NCBI GenBank assembly: GCA_945877545.1
Contig: CAMCSO010000009.1
Coordinates: 1-36,074 of the forward strand
Source of the DNA: Bifidobacterium breve
GTDB taxonomy: Bacteria; Actinomycetota; Actinomycetes; S36-B12
DNA length: 36,074 bases
Direction of reading: 5' to 3'
The notes beneath the pieces are model-generated. The model saw only the letters and a list, made by a program, of their open reading frames with translations, ran no database searches and was not told the origin of the DNA. Numbering within the stretch: the stretch's first letter is position 1; every line of letters begins with the position of its first letter. Made by a program: the position numbers and the translations under genes. Positions 27,197 to 35,123 of the stretch are shown here, piece after piece.

Positions 27197-27244
27197 GGAT
27201 ATGGAAGCGGATATGGAAGCGGACATGGAAGCGGACCTGGAGGC
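27197..27244 (+). repeat. Four tandem 12-bp repeats
   Basis: GGATATGGAAGC is repeated twice exactly, then GGACATGGAAGC and GGACCTGGAGGC, contiguous and degenerating to the 3' side. They lie between the divergent DUF3000 and EamA genes. Read in the EamA frame they would encode Gly-Tyr-Gly-Ser-type repeats, and an in-frame GTG at 27191 exists, but the normal EamA start at 27281 leaves them untranslated. Confidence 0.8.
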
Positions 27245-27266
27245 GCGAGCGCAGGGCGAACTCACC

Positions 27267-27272
27267 TACAGT
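27267..27272 (+). promoter_or_regulatory. -10 hexamer of a leaderless promoter (EamA)
   Basis: TACAGT is followed by 8 bases and ATG 27281. No SD sequence is visible, and the 12-bp repeats end 22 bp upstream. Confidence 0.4.
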
Positions 27273-27280
27273 CACGTCAC

Positions 27281-28120
27281 ATGGGCGCACTCTTGGCACT
27301 GGCGTCGTCGATCATGTGGGGCGCGGGCGACTTCGTCGGCGGCATGACGAGCCGCCGGCGCCCTGCGCTCGCTGTGTACCTCGGCTCGCAAGTCTTCGGA
27401 TTCCTCGGTCTCGTCGTGGCGGCGACCGTCACCGGCGGCTGGGGCACGGCGCCGGCCTACTGGCCTTGGGCCATTGCGGGTTCGGTGGCCGGCGTGATCG
27501 GAATGTTCGCGTTCTATCAGGCTCTCGCCATCGGTCCCATGGGCATTGTGTCGCCGCTGGTCGCCCTAGCAGTTGTTATCCCGGTGGCCTTCGGGCTCAT
27601 CAACGGGGAGACTCCGTCGAGCCTGCAGGGTCTGGGAATCCTCGCGGCAATCGTCGGTGTTCTGCTCGCGTCGGGTCCGGAACTCAGCGGAGCTGAATCT
27701 GCCAAGCCCCTTGGTTATGCGGTCGTGGCCCTGGTGTTCTTCGGTGTCATGTTCATCACCATTGCTGAAGGGAGCAAGACGAGCCCCCTTATGACGATGA
27801 CGGGCATGCGCGCTACGTCGATGGTGCTCATCATCGTGGCGGTCCTCGTATTCCGCTCGAAGGGCGGCATCACTCCCCGAGACTGGCCGGTGCTCGCGTT
27901 CGTCGGTCTCTTGGACGCCGCAGCCAACGTGACATTTGGAGTCGCGACGACCCTCGGCCTGCTTTCGACGACGGCTGTTCTGGGATCGCTCTACCCGGTC
28001 ATGACTGCGATTCTCGCCGCCATAGTTCTCAAGGAGCGGTTACGACCGATTCAGTATGTGGGAGTCGCCGTCACCATGCTCGGGGTGTTCCTCGTCAGCG
28101 CCGGCGCTGAGGCGAACTGA
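27281..28120 (+). CDS. EamA-family (DMT) transporter
   Basis: This is a ten-transmembrane-segment permease of 279 residues made of two EamA halves. The first starts at residue 1 ([20 protein letters not shown]) and the second from about residue 145 ([17 protein letters not shown]). The C-terminal half ends [18 protein letters not shown] followed by [12 protein letters not shown], the hallmark end of EamA domains. The substrate (metabolite efflux in general) is unknown. ATG 27281 is the family start; a frame open far upstream is antisense to DUF3000. Its last 81 bp overlap the 3' end of the convergent msrB. Confidence 0.88.
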   Translation: MGALLALASSIMWGAGDFVGGMTSRRRPALAVYLGSQVFGFLGLVVAATVTGGWGTAPAYWPWAIAGSVAGVIGMFAFYQALAIGPMGIVSPLVALAVVIPVAFGLINGETPSSLQGLGILAAIVGVLLASGPELSGAESAKPLGYAVVALVFFGVMFITIAEGSKTSPLMTMTGMRATSMVLIIVAVLVFRSKGGITPRDWPVLAFVGLLDAAANVTFGVATTLGLLSTTAVLGSLYPVMTAILAAIVLKERLRPIQYVGVAVTMLGVFLVSAGAEAN

Positions 28121-28546
28121 GACGGAGTTGATGCAGTAGCGCAGGTCGGTGGGCGTGCCGTATCCCTCACCCTGGAACACGTGACCCAGATGGCCACCGC
28201 AAGCGGCGCACCGAACCTCGGTACGCACGGATCCGAGCGACCGGTCCTCGATGGTGACGATCCGATCCTGAGCGAGTGGGGAGAAGAAACTCGGCCAGCC
28301 GCAGTGCGAGTCAAACTTGGTGTCGCTGCGAAACAACTCCTCGCCACATGCCCGACAGCTGTAGACGCCCTCGGTCTTGGTGTCGGTGTACTCGCCGACG
28401 AACGGTCGCTCGGTGCCGGCCTCGCGCAGGACGTGATATTCGAGCGGGGTCAGTTCTGCCCGCCATTCGGCTTCAGGCTTCGAGATCGGGTACGGGGTTC
28501 CGTCAGGCATGAGGTTCATGCTCGTTACCGGGGTGTCGTGGCTCAT
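28040..28546 (-). CDS. msrB: Peptide-methionine (R)-S-oxide reductase
   Basis: It reduces methionine-R-sulfoxide in proteins, in the cytoplasm. The 168-residue protein has zinc pairs CRACG and CAACG, the HLGHVF motif and the catalytic Cys in [11 protein letters not shown]. The body starts [18 protein letters not shown]. The start is ATG 28546; ATG 28519 is also possible, and neither has a convincing SD. The C terminus runs about 23 residues past the conserved domain ([18 protein letters not shown]), antisense to the EamA 3' end. The NUDIX gene diverges 14 bp upstream. Confidence 0.92.
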   Translation of the reverse strand: MSHDTPVTSMNLMPDGTPYPISKPEAEWRAELTPLEYHVLREAGTERPFVGEYTDTKTEGVYSCRACGEELFRSDTKFDSHCGWPSFFSPLAQDRIVTIEDRSLGSVRTEVRCAACGGHLGHVFQGEGYGTPTDLRYCINSVSVRLSAGADEEHPEHGDGDSHILNRS

Positions 28547-28560
28547 GGGACCATGCTGCC

Positions 28561-29097
28561 ATGAGCTACGACACTGAGACCATGTCCTCCTGGTTGAGTT
28601 CGCAGGAGTTGGCAACTGCACGCGAGCGAGTGCCAATTGTGTACGTCGATGCGATCCCGGTCCGCACTGATGCCCAGGGGGCCGTTACTCAGGTGGGCCT
28701 GCTTCTTCGTGCGATGCCCGACGGAACAATCAGCCGGGCCGTGGTCTCCGGACGGATCCTGCATGGCGAGCGCGTGCGCGATGCCCTGCTCCGCCACCTT
28801 GAGAAGGACCTAGGGGCCATGGCCCTCCCGCAGGTCCCGCCGTCGCCCCAGCCATTTACCGTGGTCGAGTACTTTCCTGACCCCTCGGTGACGGGTTTCG
28901 TCGACCCGAGGCAGCATGCCGTGTCGTTGGCTTTCATCGTGGCGATCGCGGGGGACTGCGCCCCCTCGCAGGACGCCCTTGATCTCGTCTGGGTGACCCC
29001 GAAGGAGGCATCGACGCTTGAGTTCCAAGGGGAGCTGTCGGGTGGGCAGGGACGACTCGTGCGCATGGGTCTCGCATATTGCGGTGTGCTGCCATAG
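28561..29097 (+). CDS. NUDIX hydrolase-like protein (DUF4916)
   Basis: The protein has 178 residues. The opening [20 protein letters not shown] and the stretch [20 protein letters not shown] are typical of the DUF4916 NUDIX group found in actinobacteria. [15 protein letters not shown] and [13 protein letters not shown] match the later strands of a NUDIX fold. A standard GX5EX7REUXEEXGU box is not recognisable, so catalytic activity as a nucleotide hydrolase is doubtful. The gene diverges from msrB with 14 bp between start codons, so the promoters must overlap. Confidence 0.8.
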   Translation: MSYDTETMSSWLSSQELATARERVPIVYVDAIPVRTDAQGAVTQVGLLLRAMPDGTISRAVVSGRILHGERVRDALLRHLEKDLGAMALPQVPPSPQPFTVVEYFPDPSVTGFVDPRQHAVSLAFIVAIAGDCAPSQDALDLVWVTPKEASTLEFQGELSGGQGRLVRMGLAYCGVLP

Positions 29098-29109
29098 TCT
29101 GCCGTGTGT

Positions 29110-29141
29110 TGCCCTCGTCGGGGGCACTTGACTTGAGGGCA
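29110..29141. terminator. Inverted repeat after the NUDIX gene
   Basis: TGCCCTC (29110-29116) and GAGGGCA (29135-29141) form a perfect 7-bp inverted repeat with an 18-base gap, 12 bp past the NUDIX stop. It is a weak terminator candidate. Nothing else is seen between the genes except the AAGGAAGGG that serves the LapA-like gene. Confidence 0.25.
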
Positions 29142-29167
29142 GGCGGCTGTCCAAGGAAGGGTTGATC

Positions 29168-29425
29168 ATGAGTGAATTCGGCAAAGCGGCGACCGAGAGC
29201 AAGCGAATCTCCGCGCGTGGGATCATTGCCATCATCATTCTCATCATCGCTGTGGTCTTCATGGCGCAGAACACCACTGACGTCACCATCAGGGTTATCG
29301 GCTATAGCTTCGACGTGTGGCTGTGGGCGCTGATCCTCGTGGTCTTCCTGCTTGGCATGGTCCTTGGCGGGGCGGTTCGCGCGGGAGTACGCAAACTCCG
29401 TGGCCAGGAGAAGGCACCGAAGTAA
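29168..29425 (+). CDS. LapA/DUF1049-like small membrane protein
   Basis: The protein has 85 residues and two membrane helices: SARGIIAIIILIIAVVFMAQ (about residues 16-35) and WLWALILVVFLLGMVLGG (about residues 51-68). Between them is the phrase NTTDVTIRVIGYSFDVW, the usual LapA/DUF1049 pattern (Q-N-x-x-x-V then hydrophobic then W). A basic tail KLRGQEKAPK follows. In other bacteria the family helps LPS assembly; in actinobacteria the role is unknown. The ATG at 29168 follows AAGGAAGGG at 29153-29161. Confidence 0.85.
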   Translation: MSEFGKAATESKRISARGIIAIIILIIAVVFMAQNTTDVTIRVIGYSFDVWLWALILVVFLLGMVLGGAVRAGVRKLRGQEKAPK

Positions 29426-29444
29426 CAACAACCGTATGCCGGGT

Positions 29445-29478
29445 CGACTCGTGCGGCGCATCATCGTCGTACGAGTCG
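29445..29478. terminator. Inverted repeat after the LapA-like gene
   Basis: CGACTCGT (29445-29452) and ACGAGTCG (29471-29478) form a perfect 8-bp inverted repeat with an 18-base gap. It lies 20 bp past the LapA-like stop and could end that transcript. No U tract follows. Confidence 0.3.
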
Positions 29479-29552
29479 GCTCCGAGGCCGGACTTTGGGG
29501 TGCACGCAGTCGCCGGATGAGCGTGAAGAGGCGTGGTGACCGTAGAGTTCAT

Positions 29553-29558
29553 TAGAGT
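29553..29558 (+). promoter_or_regulatory. -10 hexamer of a leaderless promoter (desaturase)
   Basis: TAGAGT is followed by six bases and ATG 29565. No SD sequence is present. Confidence 0.45.
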
Positions 29559-29564
29559 GGTGCC

Positions 29565-30509
29565 ATGACCGTTTTGGCTGACGACCTAACCGCCCAGCGA
29601 CTGCTCATCGATCTCGAACCTGTCGTCGAACGTGAGCTCAATCGGCACCTGTCGACTGCCAAGGAATGGTTTCCCCACGAGTACATTCCGTGGGACGAGG
29701 CCGAGAACTTCGACGGCCCACTCGGTGGCCGCGAGTGGACACCGCAAGAGCGTCGATTCAGTGAGGCGGCTCGCACCAGCCTCATCATCAACCTTCTCAC
29801 CGAGGACAACCTGCCGAGCTACCACTACGAGATCGCCACTCACATGGGTCGCGACGGGGCCTGGGGTACCTGGGTGGGGCGTTGGACCGCTGAGGAGGGT
29901 CGGCATGGCACGGCGATCCGCGACTACCTGCTTGTGACGCGGTCCGTCGACCCGATTGAACTTGAGCGCGCCCGGATGATCCAAATGGAGGCTGGGTTCT
30001 CGGCGATCCACCCGGGCCTGCTCGGCGGGCTTGCCTACGTATCATTTCAGGAGCTCGCGACCCGTGTGTCACACCGCAATACCGGCACCGCCACCCAGGA
30101 TCCGATTGCGGAGCAACTGCTCGCCCGGATCGCTCTCGATGAGAACCTGCACATGATCTTCTACCGCAACACCTACGCCGCGGCACTCGACCTCGCGCCG
30201 GACCTTGCGATGCGGTCAGTGACAGATAATGTGCGCGATTTCGCCATGCCGGGGCACGGAATCGAGGGTTTCGGTCGAAAGGCGGTCGAGATCGCGGTCG
30301 CCGGAATCTACGACCTGAAGCAGCATCGCGATGAGGTCATCATGCCGGTCCTCCGAAAGTGGCAAATTTTCGAACGCAATGACTTCGGGCCACAGGGGGA
30401 GGCGGCGCGCGACGAACTCTCTGCGATTCTCGCCGATATGGATGTTGCGGTGGATCGCTTCGAGGAGCGTCGCGAGGCGCTTCGGGCCCGGTTCGCTGCG
30501 CGCGACTGA
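29565..30509 (+). CDS. Acyl-[ACP] desaturase (DesA-type, di-iron)
   Basis: This soluble stearoyl-ACP-desaturase-like enzyme of 314 residues introduces double bonds into fatty-acyl chains for membrane lipids. Di-iron ligands are the Glu in LLTEDNLPSYHYE, the E-x-x-H in TAEEGRHG and the E-x-x-H in DENLHM. The start TAQRLLIDLEPVVERELNRHL and WFPHEYIPWDEAENF are typical of actinobacterial DesA1/DesA2. The probable leaderless promoter lies just upstream, and the protein is intact. Immediately downstream is a decayed region, so this gene is the last intact one before the kinases. Confidence 0.93.
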   Translation: MTVLADDLTAQRLLIDLEPVVERELNRHLSTAKEWFPHEYIPWDEAENFDGPLGGREWTPQERRFSEAARTSLIINLLTEDNLPSYHYEIATHMGRDGAWGTWVGRWTAEEGRHGTAIRDYLLVTRSVDPIELERARMIQMEAGFSAIHPGLLGGLAYVSFQELATRVSHRNTGTATQDPIAEQLLARIALDENLHMIFYRNTYAAALDLAPDLAMRSVTDNVRDFAMPGHGIEGFGRKAVEIAVAGIYDLKQHRDEVIMPVLRKWQIFERNDFGPQGEAARDELSAILADMDVAVDRFEERREALRARFAARD

Positions 30510-30517
30510 ACACCGAG

Positions 30518-30816
30518 ATGTTCGGCATATGGGTGCTCGCCGAGTCACTGAGTGCCTGCAGGCTGGGGTTTCATGGCCGAGGCGGTCGCATCTGACGAGC
30601 CTGCGGGGGCGGTGATCGAGCCAGGGTGGAGGTGTCTGGATGTTGCTGGACCTCTCGATTTCGCAATGGATCGGTGTCATGCCCGGAATCACCGGTTGTC
30701 TCGCACGCAAGGCTGTGAGCGTGTTCATCCTCTCCACCTACGACACTGGCTACGTTCTTGTGCGCGAGTACCCGGTGCATGACGACTGGCCGATGAGCAG
30801 TCGAAACAGTGGATGA
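30518..30816 (+). pseudogene. Frameshifted ACT-domain protein (CASTOR-like) remnant
   Basis: Three frames must be joined to read a small ACT-domain protein. ATG 30518 gives WVLAESLSACRLGF and then a stop. A second frame gives IEPGWRCLDVAGPLDFAM (30606-30659). After one extra base the third gives IGVMPGITGCLARK and VFILSTYDTGYVLVRE up to TGA 30814. The last phrases match the ACT domain of actinobacterial CASTOR/DUF-type proteins (S-T-Y-D-T-D-Y-V-L-V). The normal C-terminal helix after YVLVRE is missing. The gene is therefore inactive unless the reads contain errors. Confidence 0.7.
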
Positions 30817-30828
30817 TCGAGCGTCGCT

Positions 30829-31297
30829 TCATTCGCGATCGGCCTCAACCTCGGCCAGTTTACTGAGGGTCCCCTCGGGAAGCCACTTCGCCTGGTTGCC
30901 CTTGAAGGTCCGGGGCATGATCCACGGTCCGAAGCAGGCACTGGTGCCACAGCGTGCGCTGCCGCGTGTGGACGGTGCTGGTCAGCATGTGATCGTGGCG
31001 GAGGCGCACCGTCGTGGTGGGCATGAGTTGCTGGGCGATCGACGCCGTGGATGATTCTCGGGTGAACTGCACGTAGTCGTCGATGCGAGTCCAGTTGCGG
31101 AAGTCCTCGACGAATGTGCCGGGGTCGCACGGGTCGCTGGTAACGAGGGAGAGCGGGTTCGGATCTGCGAGGTTCCGCTCGACTCCACGCTCGACGAGGG
31201 CCACCTGCTCGGGGGTAAATGCCCATCTGACGCGGACGGCACCTTCGCGCGCGAACTCGCTCACGGCGCCGACCGGCAGATTGAATCCAGACATCAC
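30829..31297 (-). pseudogene. Phytanoyl-CoA dioxygenase family gene, deleted and frameshifted
   Basis: The N-terminal part reads FNLPVGAVSEFAREGAVRVR, then ALVERGVERNLADPNPLS and TTTVRLRHDHML, ending at TLWHQ, which is a typical PhyH N-half including the start of the H-x-D iron site. The expected core of about 45-50 residues, including the iron-site Asp, is then absent. The sequence resumes in another frame with CFGPWIMPRTFKGNQAKWLP, the family's later region, and ends at TGA 30829-30831 after EVEADRE. The C-terminal iron His is lost. The gene is a deletion remnant on the opposite strand to the ACT pseudogene. Confidence 0.7.
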
Positions 31298-31401
31298 GTT
31301 ACCCGCCTACGACGCGTTGGGTCGACTTCGGAGCGGTGCAAAAACCGATGGGTCACCGGACGATCCCGTGACATTCGCGGCGAACGTGGAACGATGCCGG
31401 G

Positions 31402-33258
31402 GTGGTGAATTTCGAGGCGATCTGGGCCCGGCGAACGGTGCCGGAGCGATGGTCGGCCCGAGACGCGATCATCGGTCAATGGTCGATCTCGCCGCTGCTC
31501 TGGCTCGTGTCGATGCCGTTCATCATCGCCGTCCAGTATTCCCGTCTCGAGGAGAATTTCGACTGGGACAACACTCAATTGCTCGCCGTCAGCGCGCTCG
31601 GTCAGATCGTGGCACTGGCCGTCCTCCTTGCTGCGCGGCGCTTCGGCGGCTTGCGGGCAGGCGTGCGGGATCGCAGCCTGATCGCGGTCGTCTTCATCTG
31701 GTTCGTCGCAGGGGGAGCGGCCGGCGCCGTGACCGCGCTGTTTCTCGCGCGGATCCAACTCTTCCCTGGTCCCCGCGGATTCGTCGTGGTGTCCCTCATG
31801 GGCATCACGACGATCGCCATTTACTCGCTCGTCTCCTTCACGATCGGAGTGCTGCGCGGTCACCGGGACGAGGTTGACAGACTCCGCGCACACCGCGATG
31901 TGCTCGTCCTTCGAAACCAGGAGTCCGGGGCCTTCGCGGACGATCAGCTGCGACTGCTGCGCGCCGCGCTTGACGAGGAAGTCCTGCCCGTCTTTCGCGA
32001 GCTCGGGGAGCGTGTCGATGCGCTCAGCTACCGTCCTCTTCAGGGGGAGCTCGAGCAGTTGCGGCTGCAGGTCATCATCACATCGGAGTCAATCGCCCGG
32101 CGCGTCGATGATGGCATCGACAGTGCGGTCCAGGTTCGGCGGGCGAATCGGCTGAGCCGGATCGCCCGGGGCCGCCGGACCGACGGGGGTCGGATGAGCA
32201 TCCTCCTCGGTTCGTCGGTTCCAGCCCTCCTCGGTTGCGTCATCGTGGTCCTCTTCGCCTTCGTGGAGCGAGTTCGCGGGTGCCTGACCATCTCGTTCAT
32301 CATGACGATCAGCATGATCCTCATCGTGCTGGCCGGAGCTGCCGTGCGCCGGTACACGTCAGGGGATCCGCCGGGTGCCCGTCTCGCAGTGGGCGCGGCC
32401 ACGCTCGGGTCGCTGCTCCTGGTCTTCTGGGGGGCGACCCGTCTTGAGATTGCCGGCTGTGCCTGGACTGGGTCGACTGAGCTCTTCATCACCTCTGCGT
32501 GCACCCTGGCAGGGGCCCTAGTGTTCGCCGGCGTGTCCGTCGAGGCGGATCGTCAGTTGAAGCTCATGAAGGACGAGGTTCGTGACACAAACGTTGCATT
32601 CCACGCCGCAGTCGCAGCCCTGAACGAGACCGGTTGCACTCTCCGTGATCAAGTTTCGCATGTTCTGAACGGGGTTCTTCAGGGACGACTCGCCGCCGTG
32701 TCGATCGCCCTCCAGTCCCATGTTGACGACCTCGGTCGGGGCGGGCACCCGAGCACGGAACTACTCGTGGAGCAAGTGACAGCACTGCTGCGCCTCGCAG
32801 ACCGAGACATAGCCGAGATCGTCACCGAGCCGGTGCAGCCGCTTCAACTTGACGAAGCGCTCAGTCAACTTCGAATTCGCTGGGCTGGGCTCCTCACCCT
32901 CGGATGGGACATCGAGTCTGAGGCGCAGGTGCTGCTGGACGATGACGTCATCCTGCTCCGATGGGCGAAGGAGGTTATCGATCATGCGGTGAGAAACTCG
33001 AGCAGACACGGTGGGGCGACAGCGATCACCATTCAGGTGAGCACTACGTGGGTGGAGGCCGGGTGGCTCGGCATTCGGGTGAAGGACAATGGAGTCGGGC
33101 CCGGGCCTGATGAGGCGCTGGGCGGAACGGGTGCAAGATCGGTGACAGCACGCCACGGCATCTGGGTACTGCGGGGTCGAGCGGCCGGTGGGGCTGAGCT
33201 CATCGTGGACTTGCCCGGTCGTCGATGGTCGAGCGATAACGATGACCAACATTCGTGA
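31402..33258 (+). CDS. Eight-TM histidine-kinase-like protein, degenerate (pseudo-kinase)
   Basis: The protein has 618 residues. Four TM segments (residues ~31-47, 59-78, 92-115, 126-150) are followed by a cytosolic helical linker (~150-265) and four more TM segments (~267-375). A dimerisation helix and a HATPase_c-like domain (~500-612) end the protein. The position of the phospho-acceptor His in the HisKA_3-like phrase reads VLNGVLQGRLAAVSIAL, with Asn (codon AAC 32668-32670). The N-box, HAVRNSSRHGG, has His (32983-32985) where the catalytic Glu belongs. The G1 box DNGVG is kept. GTG 31402 or 31405 are both possible. The stop is followed by the second kinase. ATP binding may survive; autophosphorylation is unlikely. 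Confidence 0.82.
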   Translation: MVNFEAIWARRTVPERWSARDAIIGQWSISPLLWLVSMPFIIAVQYSRLEENFDWDNTQLLAVSALGQIVALAVLLAARRFGGLRAGVRDRSLIAVVFIWFVAGGAAGAVTALFLARIQLFPGPRGFVVVSLMGITTIAIYSLVSFTIGVLRGHRDEVDRLRAHRDVLVLRNQESGAFADDQLRLLRAALDEEVLPVFRELGERVDALSYRPLQGELEQLRLQVIITSESIARRVDDGIDSAVQVRRANRLSRIARGRRTDGGRMSILLGSSVPALLGCVIVVLFAFVERVRGCLTISFIMTISMILIVLAGAAVRRYTSGDPPGARLAVGAATLGSLLLVFWGATRLEIAGCAWTGSTELFITSACTLAGALVFAGVSVEADRQLKLMKDEVRDTNVAFHAAVAALNETGCTLRDQVSHVLNGVLQGRLAAVSIALQSHVDDLGRGGHPSTELLVEQVTALLRLADRDIAEIVTEPVQPLQLDEALSQLRIRWAGLLTLGWDIESEAQVLLDDDVILLRWAKEVIDHAVRNSSRHGGATAITIQVSTTWVEAGWLGIRVKDNGVGPGPDEALGGTGARSVTARHGIWVLRGRAAGGAELIVDLPGRRWSSDNDDQHS

Positions 33259-33323
33259 AAAGTCTCGCGGAGAGAGGGCCGTGCGGCCATAGGCTCTGCC
33301 GAGGGGGGTGGCTGGAGGTTGCG

Positions 33324-35123
33324 GTGAAGAAGGCGGTGGTCGACTACTCCTTGCTTCATTCGCTGAGGAGTCGCTGGTCTACGTCGCCGCTGATGTGGCT
33401 GGTGGCCGCTCCCGTGCAAATCAGTGGAATTGTCATCCGTAACTCCGCCCTTCACCCGGACAGCGAGGCGTTAATCGTCCTGCTCGCTGTGATCGCAGAA
33501 CTTTCGGTGCTGCTCCTGCTCATGATCGTGGCGCGGCAGCGCTCGACGTGGGGCCGGTTCCGGTCAATGAATCCAGGTCAGGTGCTCATCGTCTGGGTCG
33601 GGTGCGGAGCACTTCTCACCGTCATCATGGAGTTGGGCGTCAATCTGCTCATCGGGGGAGGAGGCCTTGGACTTGGTGTCCGACTGCTGTGGACGACGGG
33701 AAGCACGATCGCATTGTTCGGTGTTGCCACGATGATTGGTGCTGGTGTCGCTGAGCGGCAGGCTGCCATCGTGCGCCTTAGCCTTGCAAATGAGCGAGTC
33801 ATGCGGCTCGGGGCTGCGTCGCAACGTTTCGCTGAAGACCAGCGCCTACTCCTTGCAGATGCACTCGACGAAATGGTGATCCCCGCCCTCGAGCAACTTG
33901 CAGAGGAGACAGAGGAACTCAATCGGGCTTCCCATAGCGACTTAGAGCCGCTGCAGGGGCGTGTCGCGTTTTACTCCGAGACGATCATCCGTTCCCTCAG
34001 CAGGGAGGTGTCGACCATTGCCCCGCAGTGGTTGGATCCAATGCCGGCGCCCGAATCAAGAATCGGCTTTACTCTTCGGGGGCTCCTAGATCTCCTCATA
34101 ACGGCCAGGATTCGGATCCTTCCATCAGCAGCCTTCATAGTGATCATCCTGTGGGCCCAGATCGTGCCCTCATGCCTCCCGCGTGATGTGCTGGTTTTGG
34201 CGAGCGGCGTGATCATCGGATCCATCGGATACTTAATTTGGCGCTCGGTTTCGGCTGACTCACCTAGGGGTGCAGGATTCGTCAACCTCGTGATGTATCC
34301 GGCGATCGGCGCTGGATTCGTGTGGAGCGCCCGTACGCCGATCCTTGCCTGCACGTGGGAAGGCACAAACCCTCAATTGGCCGTGGTGGTGTGTATTGGG
34401 TTGGCGTGCTTGGCATTGATCGCCATGGCACTCGAGGTTGATAGACGCTCACGGAATGACGCAGCGGCGCTAGCCTCTCGTATTCGCGTGGGGGAGGCGT
34501 TGGCTGCGGAGTTGGAACGTGCTGGTGAACGAATGCGCGATCAGGTGTCACTCGTGCTCCATGGTTCCGTCCAAAGTCGACTGACTGCCGTTTCGCTTGC
34601 CCTGCACGTCCACATGGAGCAGGTGAGGGCAGGTGGTAACCCCGATCAGCGACAACTCCTTGAGCGCGTGACCATACTTCTCGAGCGGGCCGTGGGTGAT
34701 GTGCAGTCGGTTTTTGCGCAGGAGCCCCCTCCCGCGAGCATCGACACGCGAATGCAGGCCATGCAAGCTCAGTGGCTTGGACTTCTCGACATCACCTGGG
34801 GAAGGTCTCCGAGGGCCGCAGAGGTCCTTGGAGCCGATCCCGAATGTGCTGTGTGGGTCTTTGAGATCCTCGGGGAGGCGATTACGAATGCCAGCCGTCA
34901 TGGAATGGCAGGCTCAGTCAACCTGCGAATTGATGTCGACCATGAGACGGGCACGTTGCTTGTCATCACCGCGAGAGACGATGGCGTCGGACCGCCGAAC
35001 GACATGCGGGAGGGTCTGGGTACCCATCGAATCAGGGCCCGCGGCGGATCCTGGGCCCTTGAAGCGGGGCAGGAGGGCGGGTCTCGAATGACCGTGACCC
35101 TCCCGATCGACTCAGGTCGCTGA
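33324..35123 (+). CDS. Eight-TM sensor histidine kinase, paralogue with intact catalytic residues
   Basis: The protein has 599 residues with the same 4 TM - linker - 4 TM - kinase layout as its upstream neighbour (start STSPLMWLVAAPVQISGIVI). The phospho-acceptor motif reads LVLHGSVQSRLTAVSLAL, with His at codon 34560-34562. The N-box GEAITNASRHG keeps Glu (34875-34877) and Asn, and the G1 box is DDGVGPP, with a G2-like GLGTHRIRARGG. It probably senses a membrane signal; no receiver gene adjoins. GTG 33324 is preferred because GGAGG is at 33314-33318. The frame's earlier GTG at 33255 overlaps the first kinase stop by 4 bp and lacks an SD. Confidence 0.85.
   Translation: MKKAVVDYSLLHSLRSRWSTSPLMWLVAAPVQISGIVIRNSALHPDSEALIVLLAVIAELSVLLLLMIVARQRSTWGRFRSMNPGQVLIVWVGCGALLTVIMELGVNLLIGGGGLGLGVRLLWTTGSTIALFGVATMIGAGVAERQAAIVRLSLANERVMRLGAASQRFAEDQRLLLADALDEMVIPALEQLAEETEELNRASHSDLEPLQGRVAFYSETIIRSLSREVSTIAPQWLDPMPAPESRIGFTLRGLLDLLITARIRILPSAAFIVIILWAQIVPSCLPRDVLVLASGVIIGSIGYLIWRSVSADSPRGAGFVNLVMYPAIGAGFVWSARTPILACTWEGTNPQLAVVVCIGLACLALIAMALEVDRRSRNDAAALASRIRVGEALAAELERAGERMRDQVSLVLHGSVQSRLTAVSLALHVHMEQVRAGGNPDQRQLLERVTILLERAVGDVQSVFAQEPPPASIDTRMQAMQAQWLGLLDITWGRSPRAAEVLGADPECAVWVFEILGEAITNASRHGMAGSVNLRIDVDHETGTLLVITARDDGVGPPNDMREGLGTHRIRARGGSWALEAGQEGGSRMTVTLPIDSGR

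Noticed and set aside
27197-27244. Possible CRISPR array
   Set aside because: The units are only 12 bp, contiguous, without spacers, and no cas genes are present.
26765-27280. 172-residue upstream extension of the EamA frame
   Set aside because: It is antisense to DUF3000. The family start at ATG 27281 and a -10-like hexamer favour the short protein.
31083-31877. 264-aa plus-strand frame crossing the PhyH remnant and the first kinase
   Set aside because: It overlaps the kinase in another frame and is dominated by Arg/Pro/Ser with no domain. The kinase frame has TM segments and HATPase motifs.
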